Shown here one piece after another: positions 56,830-63,267 of a stretch of DNA of 64,000 nucleotides (position 1 is its first letter; every line of letters starts with the position of its first letter). A model generated the notes under the pieces. It searched no databases. It had not been told where the DNA came from and saw nothing but the letters and a program-made list of their open reading frames with translations. Origin of the DNA: Phycisphaerales bacterium. GTDB lineage: Bacteria; Planctomycetota; Phycisphaerae; Phycisphaerales; UBA1924. The position numbers were made by a program, and so were the translations under genes. Where the stretch lies: positions 1-64,000 of the forward strand of contig JAIEUA010000011.1 of NCBI GenBank assembly GCA_019744815.1. The letters are read 5' to 3'.

Positions 56830-57432
56830 TCACACCAAGCTCTCCAGATAGGGACGCATCACTCGCTCCATGCGGCACGTCCGAGACACAGCGGTCAGTT
56901 CGTTCATGCTGACGGCCTTGCTCCGCCACGCCTCTCGAAGCGCCTCAAGCGCTACGTCAAGTCCGACCTTGTTCCTGTAGCGAAAGCAGTCCACCACGGT
57001 CTTGGCTGGCGAGAACACTCGGACTTCGATCCCGTCAATGCGACGCTTCTCGACCCCAGAGGTCATCGTCGCTCCGGACATCCGCACAACTCTCACCGGG
57101 GGGTACTTGCGGGTGGGTCGCCATTGATCACGTCCGATTGCAAGCCAGACTTCATGAGGGTTCTGTGTCGTGAGGCCATGAAGACGAATGGCAGAGAGCA
57201 GACAGACCACGCCATGCGGAACGAGCATGACCGCTTCGAGGAGCGTTTCCTGCTCGCTCACGTCCTTCCCTGCCAGCGCATAGAGGCCTCTTCCCCTCTG
57301 TTCGAGCATCCCCGCCTTGGTCATGCGGGCGAGGTACGTCCTCGGAACCTCGATGGCTTCGAGGTCTCCCGCTCGGATGAGGCGGCGGCGGGTGGCAAGC
57401 CGAACGACACGCTGTTGAAGAGGGGTAGGCAT
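56830..57432 (-). CDS. AbiEi-family antitoxin-like protein (solitary)
   Basis: A 200-residue protein of the type IV TA AbiEi family. The N-terminal winged helix has RLIRAGDLEAIEVPRTYLAR and GMLEQRGRGLYAL. The C-terminal domain includes LVPHGVVCLLSAIRLHGLT, the SAxxxHGLT motif, then VRVFSPAKTVVDCFRYRNKVG and LDVALEALREAW. AbiEi normally represses its operon and blocks the nucleotidyltransferase toxin AbiEii, which would follow on the same strand; here only the HNH-AP2 gene follows. ATG 57432 is taken as start (ATG 57465 is possible). An inverted repeat upstream is a likely autoregulatory site. Confidence 0.82.
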   Translation of the reverse strand: MPTPLQQRVVRLATRRRLIRAGDLEAIEVPRTYLARMTKAGMLEQRGRGLYALAGKDVSEQETLLEAVMLVPHGVVCLLSAIRLHGLTTQNPHEVWLAIGRDQWRPTRKYPPVRVVRMSGATMTSGVEKRRIDGIEVRVFSPAKTVVDCFRYRNKVGLDVALEALREAWRSKAVSMNELTAVSRTCRMERVMRPYLESLV

Positions 57433-57445
57433 GGCTGATCCGATT

Positions 57446-57473
57446 CCTCTGCTTCTGTCAAACATAGCAGAGG
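57446..57473. promoter_or_regulatory. Inverted repeat upstream of the abiEi-like gene (putative operator)
   Basis: Perfect 8-bp arms CCTCTGCT and AGCAGAGG with a 12-bp spacer, 14 bp upstream of ATG 57432. A TACGAA box (minus strand, 57475-57480) lies directly upstream, so a bound dimer would cover the transcription start. AbiEi proteins are known to autoregulate through inverted repeats. Confidence 0.5.
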
Positions 57474-57768
57474 TTTCGTACCACGTATCGACCCTTTCCT
57501 TACAGAGCTTGAACACCTTTGTGTGCCGGAGCCTCGTTCAAGGTGAGAGGCCCAAGGCCTGACACGGGCGGCTTGCGAAAACCTTCAAGTGATTTAAAGG
57601 TTCATGTCGTCGTCACCCTGGCTCAGAGATCGGGGGCTGCCATCGTGGTCGGCTTTGAACGCCCGATCTCATTGGCTGAAAAGCAGTTTGGTTCTCAGAC
57701 CAAACGCCACCCTGACGAGTGAGGGATTCGCTGCAACCAAGGCGATTTTGGTCATTCTGTGAACCACT

Positions 57769-57798
57769 TTGACAGTTCAATCGTATCGTGTACGATAC
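57769..57798 (+). promoter_or_regulatory. mmpA promoter with palindromic operator
   Basis: TTGACA (57769-57774) and TACGAT (57791-57796) are 16 bp apart. The palindrome GTATCGT-GT-ACGATAC (57783-57798) covers the second box, 12 bp before ATG 57810, a typical layout for self-repression by an XRE-type protein. The rest of the 57474-57768 interval holds only a small hairpin (TTTGG...CCAAA, about 57688-57706) and no convincing gene. Confidence 0.65.
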
Positions 57799-57809
57799 TG
57801 GATAGAGCC

Positions 57810-58196
57810 ATGACCACCACCATCCACATCTCTGCCGACCGCCTGAAGAACCGCCGGGAGTCCCTTGGCATGAGCTACTCGATTGTCGCTGCCAGGAGCG
57901 GAGTTTCCGAACCCACCGTCAAGCGGATTCTGGGCGGGCAAGTCGCTGAAGCGTCGTTTGCCAACGTTGTGGCCGTCGCTGAGGCCCTTGGTGCGTCGTT
58001 CGGCATCGAGGAAGCTGATCCCGAGGAACTGTGCCGTCAGCAGGCTCGTCGGAAGGCTGAACAGATTGCACGGCTCGTGCAGGGAACCAGCGCCCTCGAA
58101 AGCCAAGCGGTGGACCAGACGGCATATGACCGACTTGTCGAGCGCTCATTCCACCAGTTGATGGCCGGGTCAAGACGGAGGCTGTGGTCTGAATGA
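57810..58196 (+). CDS. XRE-type regulator, mobile mystery protein A-like
   Basis: A 128-residue protein with an XRE helix-turn-helix (about 8-60: LKNRRESLGMSYSIVAARSG, SEPTVKRILGG, NVVAVAEALG) and a C-terminal helical tail. The tail has QARRKAEQIARLVQG and a dimer-like SALESQAVDQTAYDRLVERS, the layout of mobile mystery protein A. It overlaps the Fic gene by 4 nt (ATGA). It is expected to repress the pair from the palindrome at 57783-57798 and may act as the antitoxin. Start ATG 57810; the longer frame runs through the promoter. Confidence 0.85.
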   Translation: MTTTIHISADRLKNRRESLGMSYSIVAARSGVSEPTVKRILGGQVAEASFANVVAVAEALGASFGIEEADPEELCRQQARRKAEQIARLVQGTSALESQAVDQTAYDRLVERSFHQLMAGSRRRLWSE

Positions 58197-58813
58197 TGCT
58201 CCCTGATCCGCCAATCCCGGGACAGACTCCGTTGGACGACCTCTCGGGATTGCGGGTCAAGAGCATTCGCACGACCTCTGAACTGAACGTCGCTGAAGCA
58301 GAGAACATCCGCAAAGCGATTCTGAAGTATCTGGCGTCTCGCCCCACATCGAGGTCGGCTCAATTCGACGTTCGCTGGCTTCGCCGACTCCACAACGAGA
58401 TGTTTGGCGATGTCTGGACGTGGGCAGGTACGTTTCGGAAGAGCGAGACGAACATTGGCTGCAAACCCTATGAGATCGAAGGCCGGCTCTACAGCCTCCT
58501 TGAAGACCTGAAGGCGTGGCAGGCTTCAGGCATGCCCCTGCTGGAGCAAGCGGTCCGACTTCACCACGTCGCAGTTCAGATTCACCCATTCCCGAACGGC
58601 AACGGGCGCTGGTCCCGAATGTTGGCCAACATCTGGCTGAAGCTGCATGGCGCAGAGCCGATTGAATGGCCGGAAACAACCATCGGAACAGCAAGCACAA
58701 TCCGTGACGAGTATCTCGAAGCGATTAAGGCTGCTGACAGGGGAGACTACGCCAAGCTCTTGGCGCTGCATGGACGGTTTGAATCGGGCGGCAAGCAAAT
58801 GCCTCGCAACTAA
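58193..58813 (+). CDS. Fic-domain protein, mobile mystery protein B-like
   Basis: A 206-residue Fic/DOC protein. VRWLRRLHNEMFGDVWTWAG and FRKSETNIG precede the active-site loop HPFPNGNGRWSR, where the acidic residue of canonical HPF(D/E)xGNGR is Asn. That variant, with the preceding TWAGTFR block, is what mobile mystery protein B shows. Fic enzymes modify proteins, usually by AMP transfer. It is coupled to the XRE-type partner. An inhibitory (S/T)xxxE(G/N) helix is not obvious. ATG 58193 or 58196 can serve as start. Confidence 0.88.
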   Translation: MMLPDPPIPGQTPLDDLSGLRVKSIRTTSELNVAEAENIRKAILKYLASRPTSRSAQFDVRWLRRLHNEMFGDVWTWAGTFRKSETNIGCKPYEIEGRLYSLLEDLKAWQASGMPLLEQAVRLHHVAVQIHPFPNGNGRWSRMLANIWLKLHGAEPIEWPETTIGTASTIRDEYLEAIKAADRGDYAKLLALHGRFESGGKQMPRN

Positions 58814-58866
58814 ACTCTCTGGCCGTCACAACGATCGTTTCGTCTTACGATCAACAGGGGAGCGGT

Positions 58867-59343
58867 ATGTCAGAAGGAACCGCCAAGAATCGCTTCTTCA
58901 AGGACCGCTACGCCGTCTCGATGGCGTCAGGTAGGTCTGGTGGCATGTCCGTTGTGTACAGAGGCATCGATCTCGACTCGCCGGGCACCTCGGTCGCTGT
59001 AAAAGTCTTCAGGCAAACACTCGATCCGAAGGAGAGCACGCTCCTCGCCGAGGCCTTCAAGCGAGAAACTGCGGCGCTCAAGGAGCTTCAGCATCCGAAC
59101 ATCGTGCGTTTGATCGACTTCGGCATAGACAGCGCTACCCACGAGACGTTCCTGGTGTTGGAATGGATTGAACGTTCGCTGCTTGACCATCTCGCTGCCA
59201 GTCGCCCAACGTCGTGGCCGGTTTTCTACGACCAAGTTGGTCGCCCGCTTGTCGAAGGCTTGGCGTTTGGAGCATGTCTGGGCCGCTGTCTCCAGCGAAG
59301 CGCTCTCGATGATCTTCAAGGACGCCGATGCGGCAGGCCTTGA
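58867..59343 (+). pseudogene. Truncated Ser/Thr protein kinase (N-lobe only)
   Basis: The first 134 residues are a protein-kinase N-lobe: glycine loop ASGRSGGMSVVYRG, the ATP-anchoring Lys in SVAVKVF, the helix-C Glu in FKRETAALKEL, then HPNIVRLIDFGID and the hinge FLVLEWIERSL. Similarity stops near 59268, before the HRD catalytic loop, so it cannot be an active kinase. The following codons (GACLGRCLQRSALDD) look out of frame and run to a chance stop. A helicase-like fragment on the other strand abuts it. Confidence 0.75.
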
Positions 59344-59590
59344 GCCTGCGATGCAGCGTGTTGCCCCGTCCATCCTTGATCGAGGCAGCGAAGACATCGA
59401 GAGCAATCTCGGTCTTGTGCTTGAGCGAGTAGAAGACCGCTCCTCGGCGCAAGGCGTCCGAGGCAGACTCGGAGACCGTTTCTCGGACAACCTCGAACAG
59501 CGGATGGCCCGGCGTCACCCACTCCAGCGTCGGTTCCTTGACGAGGTACTGCTTGTCAAAACAGACCTTGACGACGAATGCGGCCCTGAA
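59339..59590 (-). pseudogene. Fragment of a SNF2-type helicase
   Basis: The minus-strand frame encodes FDKQYLVKEPTLEWVTPGHP, then LFEVVRETV, RRGAVFYSL and ASIKDGRGNTLHRRL. To me this resembles a piece of the C-terminal half of large SNF2 helicases found in phage-defence loci (the TPGHPL segment). Both ends are lost: upstream there is no longer gene and downstream it meets the kinase fragment. I rate this a remnant; the family call is tentative. Confidence 0.45.
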
Positions 59591-59729
59591 GACTGCGACG
59601 ACAACGACTGAGCCAAAGCCCACGTTGCTGCTCTGGTAGCCCGGCGCAGCAGCCTTTCCCCCATCCCTGCGTCACCCGGGAACGCCCATGTGCGGCGGTG
59701 GGTGTCGCATTGGTCAGAAAGGACCGACC

Positions 59730-60248
59730 ATGACAACGCAGAGCCAGAGCAGTGCAAGCAAGAGCGAACTGATCAAGAGCCTCAACGATTACTACGACAA
59801 GCATCGCCTGAGCGCCGAGCATGCCCGCTACGAGCCGAACTGGCGTCCGTACCCATTTGAGGAGTTGGAAGAGATGTCTGAGGATTACCTCAAGGCGATG
59901 GTCCGCAGTATCGGCAGAATCGACGTGACCGCCCGTGATCCCATCTTTGGCCCCCGCCCGACTCAGGACATGTGGAAGATCGGGACTGCAAGCTGGGTAT
60001 TCATGGGCCGCAAGGAAGCGGCAGAGCAGGGTCTGTTCAAGGTCTGTCCGACTGATCCAACGCTGGTCGCCAGCGGGCGAGTAATGCCAAAGAGGTTCAA
60101 GCGGGTCGGCACGGCCGATGCTGGTCCCCTGGTGTTGTGGGCGCTCTGGCGCACCGATGACTACGGCTGCACGCTCTATGACCGTGTTCCGGGATTTGAG
60201 GATGACATCGATGAGATCTTGGCCAACCCGAGCGAGTACGGGCTGTGA
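59730..60248 (+). CDS. Hypothetical protein, element cargo
   Basis: A 172-residue soluble protein that I do not recognise. Start ATG 59730 has AAAGGA 7 nt upstream. It begins with a Ser/Gln-rich stretch, then a helical LIKSLNDYYDKHRLSAE, an RYEPNWRPYPFEELEEMSED segment and a mixed middle (GTASWVFMGRKEAAEQG). The C-terminus is acidic. There is no membrane segment or known catalytic motif. It is convergent with the integrase (5 bp between ends). Confidence 0.6.
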   Translation: MTTQSQSSASKSELIKSLNDYYDKHRLSAEHARYEPNWRPYPFEELEEMSEDYLKAMVRSIGRIDVTARDPIFGPRPTQDMWKIGTASWVFMGRKEAAEQGLFKVCPTDPTLVASGRVMPKRFKRVGTADAGPLVLWALWRTDDYGCTLYDRVPGFEDDIDEILANPSEYGL

Positions 60249-60252
60249 TCGC

Positions 60253-61806
60253 CTAGTACCAGGCGGGGCCGAAGGGCTCTCCCTGGGCTTTCTGAGTCGT
60301 TTGTCCGGGTTGTCCGGCGCTGTGGTTGAGCGGGCGTCGAAGTGTGTCGGCGGCAGCAGCAGCCTCCTCGGCGCTGCGGAAATAGCCCGAACAGCGGACC
60401 TCCCCATCAACCATGACTCGGGCGTAGTACCGGTCCTTCCTGGCGTGATACGAGACGTTCCTGAAGCCCGTCTTGCTGCGCATCGTCGGAGCCGCCGAGC
60501 AGTCTTCTTTGCGCGCAAGAGAAAATGTCTCCCCCAAGAACGGAAGCTGGAGCCGAAGCTGGCGCAAGCACTCCCACATTCGGCCCCAGTTCCGATTCGC
60601 ATAGGCCTTGTTGATGCCTGGTTCCGCATGCGCCAGGTACATCTCGCTCTCTTCGAGCGTCCCCAGTCTCTTGATGGCGTCAGCGCCGGTCTTCCTCAGG
60701 AAGCGGAACCCAAGACGACGATCAGGATCAATCCGTTGAGGCAGCGCCTTCCACGCCTGCTCGACCGCATCCCTCCTCGTCCTTGGGGTCACCTCAACGA
60801 GCGGATTCCCGTACTCGGTCATCAACCAGCGGCGATCGTCGTTGTCGTTGGCCTTGAGCGCCCGAAGCAGCAGGACCGTCTCAGGCCAAAGGCACCAGCG
60901 AGCCTCAACGCCGGTCTTGTCTCTGAACCGATGGACAAACGGTTCGTCAGCGTCGAGGAAGACCTCGAAGGTCCGCAGGTTCGAGACCTCGCTGGAAGTG
61001 AACCCGCAGTTCAGCCCCAAGAGCATGAACAGTCGGACCTTGTTGCTCGCAGCCCCCCACAGCGCCGACAACTCCTCGATGGTGAAAGTCTCCACCTCGC
61101 CGCTGACGACCTCCATCGCCGCCCGCTCTCGCTCCTCCGCCGTCGCCATTTGTCTCTGGCGCAGCCTGAAAAGCTTCTCGAACCGCTTCGGCTTGTTCCA
61201 GACGCAGCCGTCCATCTCGAAGTACCAGACCAGCATGGCCTTCATTGCTCGGACGCAGTTCACGACCGTCTTGATGGCCAAGGGCCGAGGCTCATTGGTC
61301 TGGTGGTTTCGCCGCCGAGCGAACGGACGACGGACCAACAGCAGGACCGCTTCTTGGATTTCACGCTCGCCGATGGAGGCCAGTCGGACATGCTCTCCCA
61401 ACGCCCGTTTGACCCAGCCCAGGCGATGCTCAGTCGAGTGAACGAACGCCCATGAGACCTGCTTCGCCTCAGCGAGGCGGCGGTACGAGTCGAGGTACAG
61501 CGAGCAGACCTCGCCCACCGTCAAGGCGTTGGCGTCAACGAAGTCGTCCTTCAACCTCTTGTTCTCGCTGGCGTCGCCTCGGGCGGCCTTCAACGGCCAC
61601 ACCTTCGCCCCTGCGTCCTTCAGACGGTTCCATTCAGCGACAAGCTCAACGGCTCGCCTGACGGCCTCACGCTCATCGCCGCCAAGATACCAGCACTTGG
61701 GCTGCGGCTTGCCGTTCCGTCCAAGCTGGTAGCCGACGTACTTGCGGTACTGGCGTTGGGCTGGGGACCAACTGACGCTGACGGTCTTGCCTGCTCGTCG
61801 TTCCAT
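60253..61806 (-). CDS. Tyrosine recombinase (integrase) with C-terminal AP2 domain
   Basis: A 517-residue site-specific recombinase. Residues about 95-200 look like the SAM-like core-binding domain (VGEVCSLYLDSYRRLAEAKQ). In the catalytic domain I see the beta-hairpin Lys (K297 in DKTG), FLRKT (R371), LAH (H393) and the nucleophile Y402 (INKAYAN). Box I reads LGLNCGFTSSEVSNL (263-277), without the usual Arg, a feature I associate with planctomycete integrases. Residues 446-490 form an AP2-like domain (GFRNVSYHARKDRYYARVMV, GYFRSAEEAAAAAD), as in the HNH-AP2 protein of the same element. ATG 61806 is preferred to TTG 61845. Confidence 0.85.
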   Translation of the reverse strand: MERRAGKTVSVSWSPAQRQYRKYVGYQLGRNGKPQPKCWYLGGDEREAVRRAVELVAEWNRLKDAGAKVWPLKAARGDASENKRLKDDFVDANALTVGEVCSLYLDSYRRLAEAKQVSWAFVHSTEHRLGWVKRALGEHVRLASIGEREIQEAVLLLVRRPFARRRNHQTNEPRPLAIKTVVNCVRAMKAMLVWYFEMDGCVWNKPKRFEKLFRLRQRQMATAEERERAAMEVVSGEVETFTIEELSALWGAASNKVRLFMLLGLNCGFTSSEVSNLRTFEVFLDADEPFVHRFRDKTGVEARWCLWPETVLLLRALKANDNDDRRWLMTEYGNPLVEVTPRTRRDAVEQAWKALPQRIDPDRRLGFRFLRKTGADAIKRLGTLEESEMYLAHAEPGINKAYANRNWGRMWECLRQLRLQLPFLGETFSLARKEDCSAAPTMRSKTGFRNVSYHARKDRYYARVMVDGEVRCSGYFRSAEEAAAAADTLRRPLNHSAGQPGQTTQKAQGEPFGPAWY

Positions 61807-61861
61807 GACGGGCGGTGTGGTACCCGTCGGGTGGTCTGGTCTCAAGCCAGCGGCGGAGCAG

Positions 61862-61919
61862 ATTCCGGTACGGCGGCGAAAACGGTTGACACGATACCGG
61901 ATTGGGCTGTTAGGGTCCG
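61862..61919. repeat. Inverted-repeat site at the right end of element 1
   Basis: ATTCCGGTA (61862-61870) and TACCGGAT (61895-61902) are inverse repeats. The right half, GATACCGGAT followed by TGGGCTGTTAGGGTCCG (61893-61919), repeats the sequence at 56157-56182 and 62092-62117 with a 1-bp length difference. TTGACA at 61886-61891 precedes it. It may be a binding site for an element protein or a promoter. Confidence 0.6.
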
Positions 61920-61924
61920 AGGTT

Positions 61925-61958
61925 CAAAAATAGAAAAAGGCCTGGAAAACCAGGCCTT
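61925..61958 (-). terminator. Intrinsic terminator at the right end of element 1
   Basis: On the minus strand AAGGCCTGG-TTTT-CCAGGCCTT is followed by TTTCTATTTTT. It lies 10 bp beyond the tRNA-Asp fragment, the same relative place as 56001-56027 but with a different sequence, as expected if each element brings its own terminator. Confidence 0.75.
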
Positions 61959-61967
61959 CTCTTCAAG

Positions 61968-62009
61968 CGAGGCGGACGGGAATCGAACCCGCAACCACCG
62001 GATCGACAG
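61968..62009 (-). tRNA. tRNA-Asp 3' fragment (attachment site), copy 2
   Basis: Identical to 56033-56074: anticodon loop through discriminator G of tRNA-Asp, without a matching 5' half. It marks the junction between the two integrated elements. Confidence 0.85.
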
Positions 62010-62198
62010 AACTCCTTTATTGCCAAATACTTGCGCACATTTTGTCGAATCGTTCTCGTGCCGCAAATCGGCTCGTTCTCTTCCGGTAGTCGATACCGGA
62101 TCGGCTGTTAGGGTCCGGCGCATTGAGCGTTCAACAACGGCGTGCCGCACTTTGCGTGGAAGCGTCGTTTCTTTTGGGTGGGTGGCCGATGCGAGCAA

Positions 62199-62635
62199 AT
62201 GAGCCAAGACCGAATCGTCCCGCTGACCATTGACCGCCGAGTTGCCATCGTCCCCGTCTACTCCGACCGAGGGCGCTGCTTTGCCCTCGTTGACGCCGAG
62301 GACGGCGAGAACGCCTTGACCTTGGCTTGGTTTCGGCATCGCCGTACCGGCTACCCGACCTATCGCCGATCCAACGGCCTCATGCTGACCCTGCATGCCT
62401 GGCTGCTCGGATCGCCTCCAAAGGGAACCGTCATCGGTCCAACAAGAACAACAAGAGCAGCAGGACGCCTGGGGTCTGCTGGTCCAAAGCCGAGCAGAAA
62501 TGGAGAGTCCAAATCCGCTGCAACGGCAAGGACCATTTCGGCGGGTACTACGCCGACGAAGCTCAAGCCAAGGAAGCGGCAACAAGGCTCAGAACTAAAC
62601 TCTTTGAGCAGCAAGAGGCTCCGCAGAACTCGTAG
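62199..62635 (+). pseudogene. HNH-AP2 endonuclease gene with 85-bp deletion
   Basis: A copy of the gene at 56264-56785. After SPPKG, 85 bp are missing, which removes the whole HNH core (from the DH residues through SNLRLLTVAQNG) and shifts the frame; the AP2 half continues in another frame (TPGVCWSKAEQKWRVQIR at about 62470-62525). Lengths of 522 and 437 nt differ by exactly 85. A separate short product carrying only AP2 is conceivable but no start signal is evident. Confidence 0.85.
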
Positions 62636-62644
62636 ACTCTGGGC

Positions 62645-62953
62645 ATGGCAGACCCGAAGCCCCACGAGTCTGAAGTCCCGCCAGCACTCGACCCATCGGT
62701 CCTGCTCATCGACGCGAAAGAGGTGGTTCGCCGGCTCAACATTTCTGGGCGAACGTGGTACAGCCTCGTCAGCATCAAGCATGCTTCCCAGCCGATTCGG
62801 CTCGGACGAAGAACACTCTGGAGAGTCGAGGAACTCGAAGAATGGGTTCGCGACGGCTGCCCTCCACGTGATCGCTGGCAGCGCATCAAAGACCTTCCCC
62901 TCCGTACCCCTTCGAAGCCGCCACGCAAGCGAGCATCCATTTCAGGAGGCTGA
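62645..62953 (+). CDS. AlpA/excisionase-like DNA-binding protein 1
   Basis: A 102-residue protein with a MerR/AlpA-type winged helix: VLLIDAKEVVRRLNISGRTW, then QPIRLGRRTLWRVEELEEWV and GCPPRDRW, a pattern common in planctomycete mobile elements. It is likely a recombination directionality factor (excisionase) or a regulator of the element. It starts 10 bp after the HNH-AP2 pseudogene and is followed 2 bp later by a related gene. A truncated copy lies at 56795 in element 1. Confidence 0.8.
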   Translation: MADPKPHESEVPPALDPSVLLIDAKEVVRRLNISGRTWYSLVSIKHASQPIRLGRRTLWRVEELEEWVRDGCPPRDRWQRIKDLPLRTPSKPPRKRASISGG

Positions 62954-62955
62954 CT

Positions 62956-63267
62956 ATGGCTCGCCACATCCCGATCACCTCGGTCATCCGTCCGTCGATG
63001 TCCTGGCTCGATTCGTGCGGGTTGTGGCTCATCGGCAGGACAGAGTTGGCGGAGTTCTTGGGCGTCCGACTCCCGCAGGTCCAGTATCTGCACAACAGCG
63101 GCAGAATCCCCCAGCCGATTCGATTCGACTTTGGGCCACCAAGGTACTCAGTTCCGGAACTTCGAGATTGGCTGCGAATGGGATGCCCGCCGATTGGCGA
63201 CTGGATCAGGCTGCGAGGCCTTAGCGGCAACAACTACCTCGACCGTCGCTCGCAACCGTTGCCCTAA
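62956..63267 (+). CDS. AlpA/excisionase-like DNA-binding protein 2
   Basis: A 103-residue paralogue of the preceding gene: WLIGRTELAEFLGVRLPQVQ, PQPIRFDFGPPRYSVPELRD and GCPPIGDW. GGAGG lies 8 nt before ATG 62956. Two adjacent AlpA-like proteins may act as a heteromeric directionality factor or divide excision and transcriptional roles. Its stop overlaps the glycosyltransferase start (TAATG). Confidence 0.78.
   Translation: MARHIPITSVIRPSMSWLDSCGLWLIGRTELAEFLGVRLPQVQYLHNSGRIPQPIRFDFGPPRYSVPELRDWLRMGCPPIGDWIRLRGLSGNNYLDRRSQPLP

Larger units (their letters stand above)
56031..61965. mobile_element. Integrative element 1, inserted at tRNA-Asp
   Basis: This 5.9-kb element is bounded by identical 57-bp direct repeats (56031-56087 and 61966-62022) whose first part is the 3' end of tRNA-Asp. 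Contents in order: inverted-repeat site, HNH-AP2 gene, stub of an AlpA gene, lone AbiEi, mmpA-mmpB, kinase and helicase fragments, a hypothetical gene, and a tyrosine recombinase (minus strand) next to the right boundary. GC content is visibly lower than in the chromosome to the left. The integrase sits at the end predicted to abut the reconstituted tRNA, as in other tRNA-targeting islands. Without its AlpA protein it may be unable to excise. Confidence 0.85.
61966..62672. repeat. Direct repeat, left-end module, copy 2
   Basis: Homologous to 56031-56822. The first 57 bp are identical; the remainder has scattered substitutions and lacks 85 bp within the HNH-AP2 gene. The inverted repeat TCCGGTA...TACCGGA is retained. 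Confidence 0.9.

Noticed and set aside
57519-57722. A 67-codon frame between the abiEi-like gene and mmpA
   Set aside because: No Shine-Dalgarno or family similarity; it runs through a regulatory gap.
59168-59611. Plus-strand frame of 147 codons over the helicase fragment
   Set aside because: Its translation has no recognisable motif, whereas the minus strand shows a helicase-like segment.
62142-63224. A 360-codon plus-strand frame through element 2
   Set aside because: It begins in the HNH-AP2 pseudogene and after the deletion reads through the two AlpA-like genes in the wrong frame.
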